From Conyzicola nivalis_A (GTDB taxonomy: Bacteria > Actinomycetota > Actinomycetes > Actinomycetales > Microbacteriaceae): 64,000 nt of DNA. The notes below the pieces were generated by a model. That model had not been told where the DNA came from, did no database searches, and was given only the letters and a program-made list of their open reading frames with translations. Location of the stretch: positions 1,674,001 to 1,738,000 of the forward strand of contig NZ_JBEPSJ010000001.1 in NCBI RefSeq assembly GCF_040548875.1, given 5' to 3'. How positions within the stretch are numbered: position 1 is the stretch's first letter; each line of letters opens with the position of its first letter. A program made the position numbers and the translations under genes. This document shows, in pieces, positions 42,101 to 50,295 of the stretch.

Positions 42101-43042
42101 ATGTCTGACTCACTCGCACAATTCCCGATCGCCGAGGGCCGTGGTTCTGTCACCGATGCCCCGAACCTCCCGGACGGATTCACCGACACCTTCTCCAGCC
42201 ACTACATCGACACCGGAGACGTGCGCCTGCACGCCGTGATCGGCGGCACAGGCCCGGCCCTCCTGCTCGTTCACGGCTGGCCCGAGAACTGGTACGCCTG
42301 GCGCTTGCTCATGCCGGCGCTGGCTCGCGACTTCACCGTCATCGCCGTCGACCAACGCGGCATGGGGCTGTCGGACAAGCCGGAGACCGGGTACGACTCG
42401 ACGACCCTCGCGGCCGACCTGGCCGGCCTGATGGACGCCCTCGGGCACGAGACGTTCACCGTCGTCGGACACGACACGGGATTCGCGCTGAGCTACGCGC
42501 TTCTCGCCGATTACCCCGAACGCGCCACCCGCGGCGCCCTCCTCGAGATCCCCGGCGCACCCGGCACCACTCCGGCGCCGCCGCTGTTCGTGCCCGCCCC
42601 TCTCAACAACAAGCTCTGGCACCTGTCGTTCAACCGCGTCGAGGTGCTTGCGGAGCAGCTGGTGACCGGCCGTGAGGACTTGTTCTTCGGCTACGAGTTC
42701 GAGATCCAGGGCGGCAATGTTCCCGAGGACGCCATGGCGTACTACGTCGGCCTGCTGTCGAACCCCGAGTCGCTCCACGGCGCTTTCGGGTTCTATCGCG
42801 AATTCGACGCCACGCTCGCGCAGAACGGCGACCGCGCCACCCGCCGTCTCGCGATGCCGTTGCTGGGCATCGGCGGAGAGCGCAGCTACGGCGACCACGT
42901 CGGCGAGGCTCTACAGGCCGTCGCCGACGACGTGAAGAGCGTCGTCATCAGCGGCGCGGGACACTGGGTGGCAGAGGAGGCTCCCGACCAGGTACTGCCC
43001 GCTCTGTCGACGTTCCTCGCTCCCCAGCGAGCCGCGGTGTGA
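42101..43042 (+). CDS. Alpha/beta hydrolase, epoxide-hydrolase-like
   Basis: 313 residues. LLLVHGWPENWYAWRLLMPAL (HGWP oxyanion motif), nucleophile elbow TVVGHDTGFALSYALL with Asp, and SGAGHWVAEEAPDQVLPAL with the histidine. Asp as nucleophile with HGWPE points to epoxide hydrolase or haloalkane dehalogenase chemistry. ATG at 42101, 12 bp after the NTF2-like gene, with a good GAAAGGAAA upstream. Last gene of the operon facing TetR. Confidence 0.9.
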   Translation: MSDSLAQFPIAEGRGSVTDAPNLPDGFTDTFSSHYIDTGDVRLHAVIGGTGPALLLVHGWPENWYAWRLLMPALARDFTVIAVDQRGMGLSDKPETGYDSTTLAADLAGLMDALGHETFTVVGHDTGFALSYALLADYPERATRGALLEIPGAPGTTPAPPLFVPAPLNNKLWHLSFNRVEVLAEQLVTGREDLFFGYEFEIQGGNVPEDAMAYYVGLLSNPESLHGAFGFYREFDATLAQNGDRATRRLAMPLLGIGGERSYGDHVGEALQAVADDVKSVVISGAGHWVAEEAPDQVLPALSTFLAPQRAAV

Positions 43043-43139
43043 CCTTTAGCGCGCGCGGCGCCGATTGGCAATGACCGGTGTTCCCAGCAAGACGGGCGTA
43101 GCGTCTTTTACCCATCAACGCAGAGAAAGCGGGTGCACT

Positions 43140-43310
43140 ATGAGCGCTTCAGACAAGATCGAGAACGCTGCCGAGAAGGCTGCCGGAAAGGCCAAGGAGG
43201 CCGTCGGCAACGCCACGAACAACGAGGAGACCGCCCAGGAAGGTCGCAACGACCAGGCCAAGGCGAGCGCCAAGCAGGCTGGCGAGAACATCAAGGATGT
43301 GTTCAAGTAG
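43140..43310 (+). CDS. CsbD family stress protein
   Basis: 56 residues, highly charged, Ala/Lys/Glu-rich: MSASDKIENAAEKAAGKAKE, then AVGNATNNEETAQEGRNDQA and ENIKDVFK. This is the CsbD-like pattern, in B. subtilis a sigma-B-controlled stress protein of unknown function. ATG at 43140 with GAGAAAG upstream; the longer open frame is not similar to anything. A strong hairpin follows. Probably a stand-alone gene. Confidence 0.88.
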   Translation: MSASDKIENAAEKAAGKAKEAVGNATNNEETAQEGRNDQAKASAKQAGENIKDVFK

Positions 43311-43323
43311 CATCCTTCGAGAA

Positions 43324-43367
43324 ACGAACGAGGGCCCCGACGAATCATCGTCGGGGCCCTCGTTCGT
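43324..43367. terminator. Hairpin terminator after CsbD
   Basis: Perfect 20-bp inverted repeat, arms 43324-43343 and 43348-43367 (core GAGGGCCCCGACGA), 4-nt loop, between convergent genes. Likely bidirectional. Confidence 0.85.
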
Positions 43368-43389
43368 ATGCGTCTATAGGCGTATGCGT

Positions 43390-43656
43390 CTACAAGGAGT
43401 CGAGCTCGTGTTCGACCTGCGAGCTGTCGGGGGTGTGCTCGCCCGCGTCGGCGTCGGCGCCGACGGCGATCTGCGCCCACAGCACGGGCATACCGGGCGA
43501 GAAGAGGATGTCTACGCCGGGTCCGCTGTTGAGCGGCGGGATGTTCACGTATCCGCCGCCCGAACGGATGGCGGCCAGAATCTGGGTCCGGAGTTCGGCT
43601 ACAGGTTCCGGGAGGAAATAGTCCCGGCCGTCGACGGTGAGCCTATGAATGATCAC
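43390..43656 (-). CDS. Hypothetical small protein
   Basis: 88 residues, soluble. Opening MIIHRLTVDGRDYFLPEPVAELRTQILAA, middle GGGYVNIPPLNSGPGVDILFSPGMPVLW, and an acidic tail. I have the impression of a small conserved Microbacteriaceae protein but cannot name a family. Start GTG at 43656. It converges on CsbD through the shared hairpin and is divergent from the kinase-GAF gene with a 158-bp gap. Reading frame, codon use and position support a real gene. Confidence 0.6.
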   Translation of the reverse strand: MIIHRLTVDGRDYFLPEPVAELRTQILAAIRSGGGYVNIPPLNSGPGVDILFSPGMPVLWAQIAVGADADAGEHTPDSSQVEHELDSL

Positions 43657-43814
43657 GCAATCTCACTTCCCTCGTCGGGCAGCGATGCTGCCCCGCAGGA
43701 CACGTTACCCTTGGGACACGCCATTCGTCACTTCGGCACCGGTCGTGAAATCGTTCCGTGCCATTGTGATCCGATCGAGACGAGATTCACGCGTGGGTTC
43801 CCAGAGGTGCGGCA

Positions 43815-45122
43815 GTGTCTGACACGACTACGACCGGAGCTCGCACCGAGCAGACGCCCGCAGCTCCCGCCTACTCGCGTCTCGGCGACCGCTACCAGAT
43901 CCTCGCTCTCATCGGCGCCGGCGGCATGGCCTCCGTCTACCGGGCGAACGACGAGTTCCTCGACCGCGAAGTAGCGGTGAAGCTGTTCGACGCTCCGCTC
44001 GGCGACACCGCCGAGGTGGCGAGCCAGCAGCACGAGCTGCAGACGCTGGCGCGGTTGAACCACCACGGACTCGTCTCTCTGATCGATGCGGGGGTCGTGG
44101 CCAACAAGAGCCACGCACTGTCGCGCATGTATCTGGTGATGGAGCTCGTCAACGGCTCTAGCCTTCGGACGATGGTCGCGGCGCGTCAGCTGCCGGGGCG
44201 GGAGATCGCCCAGATCGGTTTCGACATCGCCGAGGCCCTGCAGTACATCCACGCGAACGGCATCGTGCACCGCGACGTCAAGCCGGGCAATGTGCTGATG
44301 GTCGACTACGGCACCGACAATCGGAGCCGCGCGAAGCTGGCCGACTTCGGCATCGCCCTGCTGTCGGGTACGTCCGACGGCGATTCCGGCGAGACCCTCG
44401 GGACCGCCGCCTACCTCAGCCCCGAGCAGGCCATGCGCGACATCATCGGCCCGCCATCAGACATCTACTCCCTCGGTCTCAGCCTTCTCGAGTGCTTCAC
44501 CCGCACGATCGAGTTTCCCGGCAGTCCGTTGCAGAGCGCCACGGGCCGACTCGTGCGCGACCCGGTGATCCCGATCACCCTGTCTCCGCAGTGGGCGAAC
44601 CTCCTCCGCGCCATGACCTCCCGCGAGCCGGCGGATCGCCCCACCAGCGGCCAGGTCGTCGCCGCGCTCGGCGAGCTCATCGGCATCGAGCGGAAGGCGG
44701 AGGCGCGCGGCGAACACGAGGCCGCTCCCCCGTCTGTGCTGGTGAGCGTCGACGCCCCGACGGATGTCTTCATCCGGCTGTCGCGCGTCGCCTCGCGACT
44801 GCTGAACGCGGCCATCGTGATCATCGCCGTGGTCGAGAACGGTCAGGCACGACTGCTGTCGCACCACGGCATCGACGCGCGGTACGTCGACCCGTCGGCG
44901 ATGCTCGCAGACCCGAGCGACGGCATCAGCCCGTTGACTCCCGACAGCATGTACGTGCGCCGGGTGACCGGCGGCCTGCTGCGCGGCGCCGACGGTTCGC
45001 CCGTCGGCACCGTGTGGGCGTTGGACGAGCGCCAACACGTGATGTCGGCGTACGACGAGCAGAACCTCGCCGACGTCGTCGCCCTGACCGAACACCAGTT
45101 GAACGAACCGGGAGCGAAGTGA
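43815..45122 (+). CDS. Serine/threonine kinase with C-terminal GAF-like domain
   Basis: 435 residues, no membrane span. Kinase domain ~26-290: YQILALIGAGGMASVYRAND, VAVKLFD, YLVMELVNGSSL, IVHRDVKPGNVLMVDYG, KLADFGIALLSG, GTAAYLSPEQAM. Residues ~310-430 form a GAF-like sensor (VFIRLSRVASRLLNAAIVIIAVVENGQ... GGLLRGADGSPVGTVWALDER). The stop overlaps the ATG of the EAL gene (TGATG), so both are translationally coupled. A kinase with its own GAF sensor tied to a c-di-GMP phosphodiesterase suggests cross-talk between phosphorylation and c-di-GMP. Start GTG at 43815. Confidence 0.9.
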   Translation: MSDTTTTGARTEQTPAAPAYSRLGDRYQILALIGAGGMASVYRANDEFLDREVAVKLFDAPLGDTAEVASQQHELQTLARLNHHGLVSLIDAGVVANKSHALSRMYLVMELVNGSSLRTMVAARQLPGREIAQIGFDIAEALQYIHANGIVHRDVKPGNVLMVDYGTDNRSRAKLADFGIALLSGTSDGDSGETLGTAAYLSPEQAMRDIIGPPSDIYSLGLSLLECFTRTIEFPGSPLQSATGRLVRDPVIPITLSPQWANLLRAMTSREPADRPTSGQVVAALGELIGIERKAEARGEHEAAPPSVLVSVDAPTDVFIRLSRVASRLLNAAIVIIAVVENGQARLLSHHGIDARYVDPSAMLADPSDGISPLTPDSMYVRRVTGGLLRGADGSPVGTVWALDERQHVMSAYDEQNLADVVALTEHQLNEPGAK

Positions 45123-45871
45123 TGAACCTAGCGTCAGACCTCACGGGAGCCGTCACGCGCGGCGAGATCGCCGCGGTGTTCCAACCGCAGATCGACATGC
45201 GCACGGGGGTCATAGTCGCGGTCGAGGCGCTCGCACGGTGGAATCATCCGCAACTCGGCTCCATCGCCCCCACCACCTTCATTCCGATCGCCGAGGAGCA
45301 CCAGCTCATCGCCGAGATCGGCGACTTCATGCTCGACGAGGGCTGCCGCTGTGCGGAGCTCTGGAACGCCTCGGGCGCCCGCATCGAGGTCGCGGTCAAC
45401 GTGTCGCCGGCTCAGCTCCTGACCACCGACTTCCTCGACCGCATCCGCACGAACCTGACCAGGCGCCATCTGTCTGCCGGCAGCCTGACCATCGAGATCA
45501 CCGAGTCGCTGCCGGTCGCAGACGAGCCGGAGGTGCTGCGCCTGCTCGACGAGCTCGGCGACCTCGGCCTCGGAATCTCCGTCGACGACTTCGGCACCGG
45601 TTACGCGTCGGTGGAGCGGCTGCTGGCGCTGCCGGCCACCGAGCTCAAGCTCGACCAGTCCCTCGTGCAGGTCGCCGGGTCGCCGCCGCCCTACGTCGTC
45701 GCCGCCATCCGCGTCGCCCACGAGAACGGACTGCGGGTGGTCGCGGAGGGCATCGAGAACGAGGAGCAGTTCGTGCGTGCTCGCGATCTCGGCTGCGACC
45801 GCGCCCAGGGCTACCTGTTCAGCCGCCCGGCCTCCGAGGAGGAGATCGGCCGCGTGCTCGCCGGGGTGTGA
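45122..45871 (+). CDS. EAL-domain cyclic-di-GMP phosphodiesterase (stand-alone)
   Basis: 249 residues, essentially one EAL domain. Catalytic and metal-binding residues appear complete: EALARWNHP, NVSPAQL, TIEITESL, SVDDFGTGYAS, LKLDQSL, VAEGIENEEQF and CDRAQGYLFSRP. It should cut c-di-GMP to pGpG in the cytoplasm. No own sensor domain, so it may be controlled by the coupled kinase-GAF protein. Its stop is only 7 bp from the stop of the convergent diguanylate cyclase gene. Confidence 0.95.
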   Translation: MNLASDLTGAVTRGEIAAVFQPQIDMRTGVIVAVEALARWNHPQLGSIAPTTFIPIAEEHQLIAEIGDFMLDEGCRCAELWNASGARIEVAVNVSPAQLLTTDFLDRIRTNLTRRHLSAGSLTIEITESLPVADEPEVLRLLDELGDLGLGISVDDFGTGYASVERLLALPATELKLDQSLVQVAGSPPPYVVAAIRVAHENGLRVVAEGIENEEQFVRARDLGCDRAQGYLFSRPASEEEIGRVLAGV

Positions 45872-45878
45872 GCTCCGT

Positions 45879-47285
45879 CTATACGTGCACGAGCGTCGAC
45901 CGGTCGCGGCCGAGGCGCTTCGACTCGTACATCGCCGCGTCTGCCGCACCGACGAGGTCGTCGGTCGAGACGCGACCGTCGGATGCCTCGTGGGTGGCGA
46001 TTCCCACGCTGGCACTGATCTCGAAACCGGGGGCGTCGGCGAACGGCCGACGGATCGCCTCGTGGATGCGCTCGGCGATCGCGGAGGCGGCGTCGCCGCC
46101 GGTGCCGTCGCAGACGACGACGAACTCGTCTCCGCCATGCCGCCCGACGATCTCGCCCGCGCGAAGGCTGGCGGTGAGCCTCGCGGCGACCTCGCGCAAG
46201 ATCGCGTCGCCCACGTGGTGGCCGAGGCGGTCGTTCACCGGCTTGAAGCCGTCGAGGTCGATGAACATGACCGAGAGCGGACTGTTCGGATGCGCCGATC
46301 GTGCCAGTGCGCGCGCGATGCTGTCGCGCACCGACGCGCGGTTGGCGAGGCCCGTCAACTGGTCGTGCAACGCCGCGTAGGCGAGCTGCTCCTGGGCGCG
46401 CGATCGCGTGAGCGCCTGGCTCGCCTGCCGGGCGACGGCGAGGACCACGGCGGTCTCGCTCTCGACGAGGGATCTCTCGCGCCCGAAGAACGCCGCTGCG
46501 ACACCGAGCGGGGTCGCGTCGCTCATGATCGGAAACACGGCGATCGTCTGCAGCCGCGCCGCGCGGAGGGCCGTGACCACAGCGGGGAACGACTCCGCGT
46601 CGCGGTCGGAGACGCCGACCACGACAGTTCTCTCCGACTCGAGAACCGCGCTGCCGAGCAACTGCCGATCGGGCAGGATGCGCCCGGCGAGCGGGTTCGT
46701 TCCTGCGACCACCTCGAGCCTGCCCGAGGCGTCGACGAGCGCGACACACGCCGACGAGGCGACGAGGGCTCCCTCGAGGATCGACGCGAGCGTGTGGGCG
46801 ATCTGGGTCTCGGTGTTGTTGCCCGAGAACGCCGCAGACGCGTCCTGCAGAACCGACACCCGGTCGGCCAGATTCTTGGCCGTGCGCTGGGTGGCGAGCA
46901 GTTCCTTCTCGTAGCTCGTGCGGTTCGAGGCATCCAGCACTCCGATCCGCACCTCGACTACCTCGCCGTCGTCGCCGAGCACGGTGGCCGCGTTGACCAG
47001 GACCGGCAGCAGCGAGCCGTCGGCCCTCGTGATCTGCAGCGACACCTCGTTCACGAATCCCTGGAGGCGCAGCACCGGGAGGTGGCGGGTCTCGTACAGC
47101 AGCTGCGACCCGGAGGGGAGCAGGTCGCGGAATGGCCGGCCGAGCAGCTGGTGGGCGTCGAATCCGCCCCACTCCGTCATGGTGCGGTTGACCCGCACGA
47201 GCACGTCGTTCGCGTCGGTGACCAGGTATCCGAACGGCGCGCGCTCGTACAGCTGCTCGAAGTCGCCGCCGGGCGGCACGCTCAC
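45879..47285 (-). CDS. PAS-GAF-GGDEF diguanylate cyclase
   Basis: 468 residues, soluble. PAS ~10-115 (APFGYLVTDANDVLVRVNRTMTEWGGFD), GAF ~140-290 (TLASILEGALVASSACVALV to VVLAVARQASQALTRS), GGDEF ~300-465 (LHDQLTGLANRASVRDSI, FIDLDGFKPVNDRLGHHVGD, VGRHGGDEFVVV). The active-site GGDEF is intact, and no RxxD inhibitory site is seen just before it. It makes c-di-GMP from GTP. Start GTG overlaps the stop of the RsbQ-type hydrolase gene (GTGA), so the two are coupled; the PAS domain is the natural receiver of an RsbQ-made signal. Confidence 0.93.
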   Translation of the reverse strand: MSVPPGGDFEQLYERAPFGYLVTDANDVLVRVNRTMTEWGGFDAHQLLGRPFRDLLPSGSQLLYETRHLPVLRLQGFVNEVSLQITRADGSLLPVLVNAATVLGDDGEVVEVRIGVLDASNRTSYEKELLATQRTAKNLADRVSVLQDASAAFSGNNTETQIAHTLASILEGALVASSACVALVDASGRLEVVAGTNPLAGRILPDRQLLGSAVLESERTVVVGVSDRDAESFPAVVTALRAARLQTIAVFPIMSDATPLGVAAAFFGRERSLVESETAVVLAVARQASQALTRSRAQEQLAYAALHDQLTGLANRASVRDSIARALARSAHPNSPLSVMFIDLDGFKPVNDRLGHHVGDAILREVAARLTASLRAGEIVGRHGGDEFVVVCDGTGGDAASAIAERIHEAIRRPFADAPGFEISASVGIATHEASDGRVSTDDLVGAADAAMYESKRLGRDRSTLVHV

Positions 47286-48097
47286 GAGATGAACGTCCGG
47301 ATGGCGTCTACGACGTGGTCGGGAGCGGACAGGTGGGCGCAGTGACCGGTGACGGGGAGGATCACGAGTTCGCTGTCGGGTATCTGAGCCGCGACGAAGC
47401 GCCCGACGGTGACGGGGGCTATCACGTCGTCACGGGACTGCACGACGAGGGTGGGCACGGTGACCTCGGCGAGATCGCGACGGTTGTCGGAGAGGAAGGT
47501 GACCCGGGCGAAGTGTCTGGCGATCGAGGGGTCGGTTCTGCAGAAGCTGTCGTTGAGTTCTTCGGCCAGCTCGGGCTGGTCGGGTGCGCCCATGATGACC
47601 GGGGCGATGGTCTCCGACCAGCCGAAGTAGTTGGCGTCGAGGCCGTCGAGCAGGGAGTGGATGTCGGCCTGGCTGAAGCCGCCCGTGTAGTCGTCGGTGT
47701 TGACGTAGCGCGGTGACGGTCCGACGAGAACGAGCGATCCGAAACGCGACGGGTCGCGGTTGGCCGCCAGCAGGCCGATGATCGCGCCCACCGAGTGGCC
47801 GACGAACACGACGTCGCGCAGGTCGAGCTGCTCGAGGATCTCGACCAGGTCGCCGGCGTATCCCTCGAGCGAGTCGTATTTTCCGGGGCGGTAGGCAGAG
47901 AGGTCGGATGCTCCGGCTCCGACGTGATCGAAGAGCACCACCCGGTGGTCGTCGACGAAGTGCGGGGCGACCAGACGCCACATGTCCTGGCTGCAGCCGA
48001 AGCCGTGCGCGAAGACGATCGGGCGGCCCTCACCCTGCATCGTGACGTTGTTGCGCTCGACGACGTCGAAGGTCGACGAGGGCGCGTTGACTACCAT
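47282..48097 (-). CDS. RsbQ-type alpha/beta hydrolase
   Basis: 271 residues. Very close in layout to B. subtilis RsbQ and the plant KAI2/D14 group: NNVTMQGEGRPIVFAHGFGC, SQDMWRLVAPHF, VVLFDHVGAGASDLSAY, nucleophile elbow VVFVGHSVGAIIGLLAA, acid region VVQSRDDVIAP, and histidine in VTGHCAHLSAPDHV. The triad is complete. RsbQ is required with the PAS-phosphatase RsbP for sigma-B activation by energy stress, supplying an unknown small ligand. Here the coupled PAS protein is a diguanylate cyclase instead. ATG at 48097; 27 bp from the sugar kinase gene upstream. Confidence 0.9.
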   Translation of the reverse strand: MVVNAPSSTFDVVERNNVTMQGEGRPIVFAHGFGCSQDMWRLVAPHFVDDHRVVLFDHVGAGASDLSAYRPGKYDSLEGYAGDLVEILEQLDLRDVVFVGHSVGAIIGLLAANRDPSRFGSLVLVGPSPRYVNTDDYTGGFSQADIHSLLDGLDANYFGWSETIAPVIMGAPDQPELAEELNDSFCRTDPSIARHFARVTFLSDNRRDLAEVTVPTLVVQSRDDVIAPVTVGRFVAAQIPDSELVILPVTGHCAHLSAPDHVVDAIRTFIS

Positions 48098-48124
48098 CTC
48101 GCCAGGGCTCCTCGGGGTCGGGTT

Positions 48125-49105
48125 TCAACGAGAAGAATACCCGACCCCGTGATCGGGAGCTTGCGCTGGCTCGCTCGGAGGCGTCGCCGGAAGCTCGGAC
48201 CGACGGGGCGGATCGGTGCCGCGGCGGGAGACGGTGACGGCCGCCGCAGCCGCGCATCGCTGCACGAGCTGTGCGAGTCGTTCCCGGGAGATCGCACGCA
48301 GTTCGGCGCGCTCGGCCGCGCCGACGAGCCCGTGTCCGATCAAGCCGTCGACGAGGGCGGCCATGAAAGTGTCGCCCGCCCCGACCGTATCGACCACGAC
48401 CACGCGTTCGGCGGGAACGCGCACCACCCCGCAGCGGGCGACGGCGAAGGCGCCGTCGCCGCCCTCGGTGACGACCACGATCGCGGCACCGGCGGCGTGC
48501 CATTCGCGCGCGACCTCCAGCGCCGTGCGGGTGGGGTGCAGCCAGCGGATGTCCTCGTCGCTCGCCTTGATCACGTCGGCGAGCGCCACCATGCGGTGCA
48601 CACGCTCGCGCGCCGACTCCGCGTCGCCGACGAGGGCGGGCCGGATGTTCGGATCGAAACTGATCGTCGAGGTGCACCGGCGCTGCTCGACGAGGCGCGC
48701 GACGTCGCTCGCCCCGGGCTCGAGCTGGGTGGCGATCGATCCGACATGCAGCAGGTCCGAGTCATCCGCCAGTCCCGTGTCGACACGCCAGTCGATGTCG
48801 AACTCGTACCGCGCGGCGCCCGTCGCATCGAGACGGGCCGTCGCCACCGACGTTCTGGCCCCGGCGACGTGGGCGGCCGCCACGACGACGCCCGACGTCT
48901 CGAGCCATTCGCGCACGCGGCGACCGCGTTCGTCGTCGGCCAACGACGTCACCAGCTGCGGAGTCTGTCCGAGGCGTGCGAGCGCGAGGGCGACGTTCGC
49001 CGGGCTGCCGCCGGGCAGTTCCGCGACGGAGCCGTCGACGCTGTGCACCCGGTCGACGAGCGCCTCGCCGACGACGACCGCCCGCCGGCCCGCTCTCACG
49101 CTCAC
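48125..49105 (-). CDS. PfkB-family carbohydrate kinase (probable fructokinase)
   Basis: 326 residues. Ribokinase-family motifs: VVVGEALVDRVHSVDG, ELPGGSPANVALALARLG, FDPNIRPALVG, and the catalytic VDTVGAGDTFMAALVDGL. The N-terminal GGSPANVA form is typical of fructokinases. It would phosphorylate imported fructose. Start GTG at 49105, 10 bp after the lacI stop. Its place downstream of lacI and beside a fructose-type ABC transporter and fructan enzymes supports the substrate guess. The C-terminus has a Pro/Arg-rich tail of about 30 residues not usual for the family. Confidence 0.88.
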   Translation of the reverse strand: MSVRAGRRAVVVGEALVDRVHSVDGSVAELPGGSPANVALALARLGQTPQLVTSLADDERGRRVREWLETSGVVVAAAHVAGARTSVATARLDATGAARYEFDIDWRVDTGLADDSDLLHVGSIATQLEPGASDVARLVEQRRCTSTISFDPNIRPALVGDAESARERVHRMVALADVIKASDEDIRWLHPTRTALEVAREWHAAGAAIVVVTEGGDGAFAVARCGVVRVPAERVVVVDTVGAGDTFMAALVDGLIGHGLVGAAERAELRAISRERLAQLVQRCAAAAAVTVSRRGTDPPRRSELPATPPSEPAQAPDHGVGYSSR

Positions 49106-49115
49106 CGGCTCACGC

Positions 49116-50174
49116 TCACGGCGCGAGCCCGTCTGCCGGCGGGGCGATATCGCCGGAGCCGCGATGAATCAACGTGCTCGGAATGACGACGGTGCTGAAA
49201 GGGCTGTCGTCCCCGTCGAGCCGGGCGAATACGCGTGAGGCCGCCTCGCGTCCCATCTCGTAGGGGTTCTGGGCGACCACCGACACCCCGGGCTCGATCA
49301 TGTCTCCGAGCGGGATGTCGTCGAAGCCGAAGAGCGCGACCCGGTTGTGCATCCCGCGGGTTCTCAGCGCGCGGATCGTCCCGATGGTCACGAGGTTCTG
49401 ACTCGTGAACAGCGCCGTGGGCGGGGACGGCGAATCGAGCAGACGCAGGGTGGCGGCGAAGGCGCTCGCCTCGTCGTGCAGTCCCTCGATCACCGGGATG
49501 TCCGCCGTGGCAACGCCGACTCGACCGAGCTGGCGGAGGAATCCCGTGCGGCGTTGCGAAGCCGTCCAGATCTCGGCGCGGTCGCCGAGATACGCGAGAC
49601 GCCTGTGGCCCACAGACACGAGGTGCGCCGTCGCCGCGGCCGCTGCCTCGGCGTTGTCGGTGACGATCGTGTCGGCGTCGATCCCGAGCGGCTCCCGGTC
49701 CACGAAAGTGAGCACGGTACCCCGCTGTTGCTCGGGCGCCAGATAGGACTGGTTCTTGAGCACGGTCGTGAGGATGAGGCCGTCGACCCGCCGGCTCAGC
49801 ATCTCCGACACGATGCGCGTCTCGCGGGAGGCGTCGTCGTCGAGACTCGACGCGAAGACCGCCGTGCCCCGGCTCTCCGCCAGGTCTTCGACGCCGCGAT
49901 GCAGCGCTCCGGAGAACGGGTTCGCCACGCTGCCCACGACGAGCCCGACGGTCCTGGTCTTCCGGCCGGTGCGACGCAGGTTGCCGGCATGGATGTCGGG
50001 CCTGAAGTCGAGCTGCTCCGCCGCGGCGCGCACTCGGGCCTGCGTCTCCGCGGCGACGTTCGGCTCTCCGTTGACGACCCTCGACACGGTCTTGAGGCCG
50101 ACGCCCGCGAGCGCCGCGACATCGCGCATGGTGGACCGCCCTTTTGCAGCTGGTTGTCCATGAGGACTAGACAT
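49116..50174 (-). CDS. LacI family transcriptional regulator
   Basis: 352 residues. HTH and hinge: STMRDVAALAGVGLKTVSRVVNGEPNVAAETQARV, then a periplasmic-binding-protein-like sensor (TVGLVVGSVANPFSGALHRG, IVTDNAEAAAAATAHLVSVGHRRLAYLGD, FGFDDIPLGDMIEPGVSVVAQNPYEMG). ATG at 50174 has GAGAAAG upstream; a GTG three codons earlier is possible. Two matching palindromes lie at its start and before the transporter. It likely represses the transporter, its own gene and the kinase until sugar, probably fructose or its phosphate, is present. Confidence 0.93.
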   Translation of the reverse strand: MSSPHGQPAAKGRSTMRDVAALAGVGLKTVSRVVNGEPNVAAETQARVRAAAEQLDFRPDIHAGNLRRTGRKTRTVGLVVGSVANPFSGALHRGVEDLAESRGTAVFASSLDDDASRETRIVSEMLSRRVDGLILTTVLKNQSYLAPEQQRGTVLTFVDREPLGIDADTIVTDNAEAAAAATAHLVSVGHRRLAYLGDRAEIWTASQRRTGFLRQLGRVGVATADIPVIEGLHDEASAFAATLRLLDSPSPPTALFTSQNLVTIGTIRALRTRGMHNRVALFGFDDIPLGDMIEPGVSVVAQNPYEMGREAASRVFARLDGDDSPFSTVVIPSTLIHRGSGDIAPPADGLAP

Positions 50175-50181
50175 CGTTGTC
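50170..50181. promoter_or_regulatory. LacI operator O1 (over the lacI start)
   Basis: GACATCGTTGTC, a palindrome of the form GACAnCGnTGTC, overlapping the lacI start codon. It matches the operator at 50246-50261 and would give autoregulation. Confidence 0.65.
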
Positions 50182-50245
50182 ACTTTCTCGCTTCGGTTTC
50201 TGTCAGCGCCTTGACCTTACAGGCAAACTTGATCTATACCTAGAC

Positions 50246-50261
50246 ATGACACCGTTGTCAT
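50246..50261. promoter_or_regulatory. LacI operator O2 (before the ABC transporter)
   Basis: ATGACACCGTTGTCAT, two-mismatch palindrome with the central CG expected for LacI/GalR operators, 35 bp before the substrate-binding protein start. The two operators are 78 bp apart centre to centre, so DNA looping is possible. Confidence 0.75.
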
Positions 50262-50295
50262 TGACGGTGACCGAACCCCTCACCAAGGAGATTCA

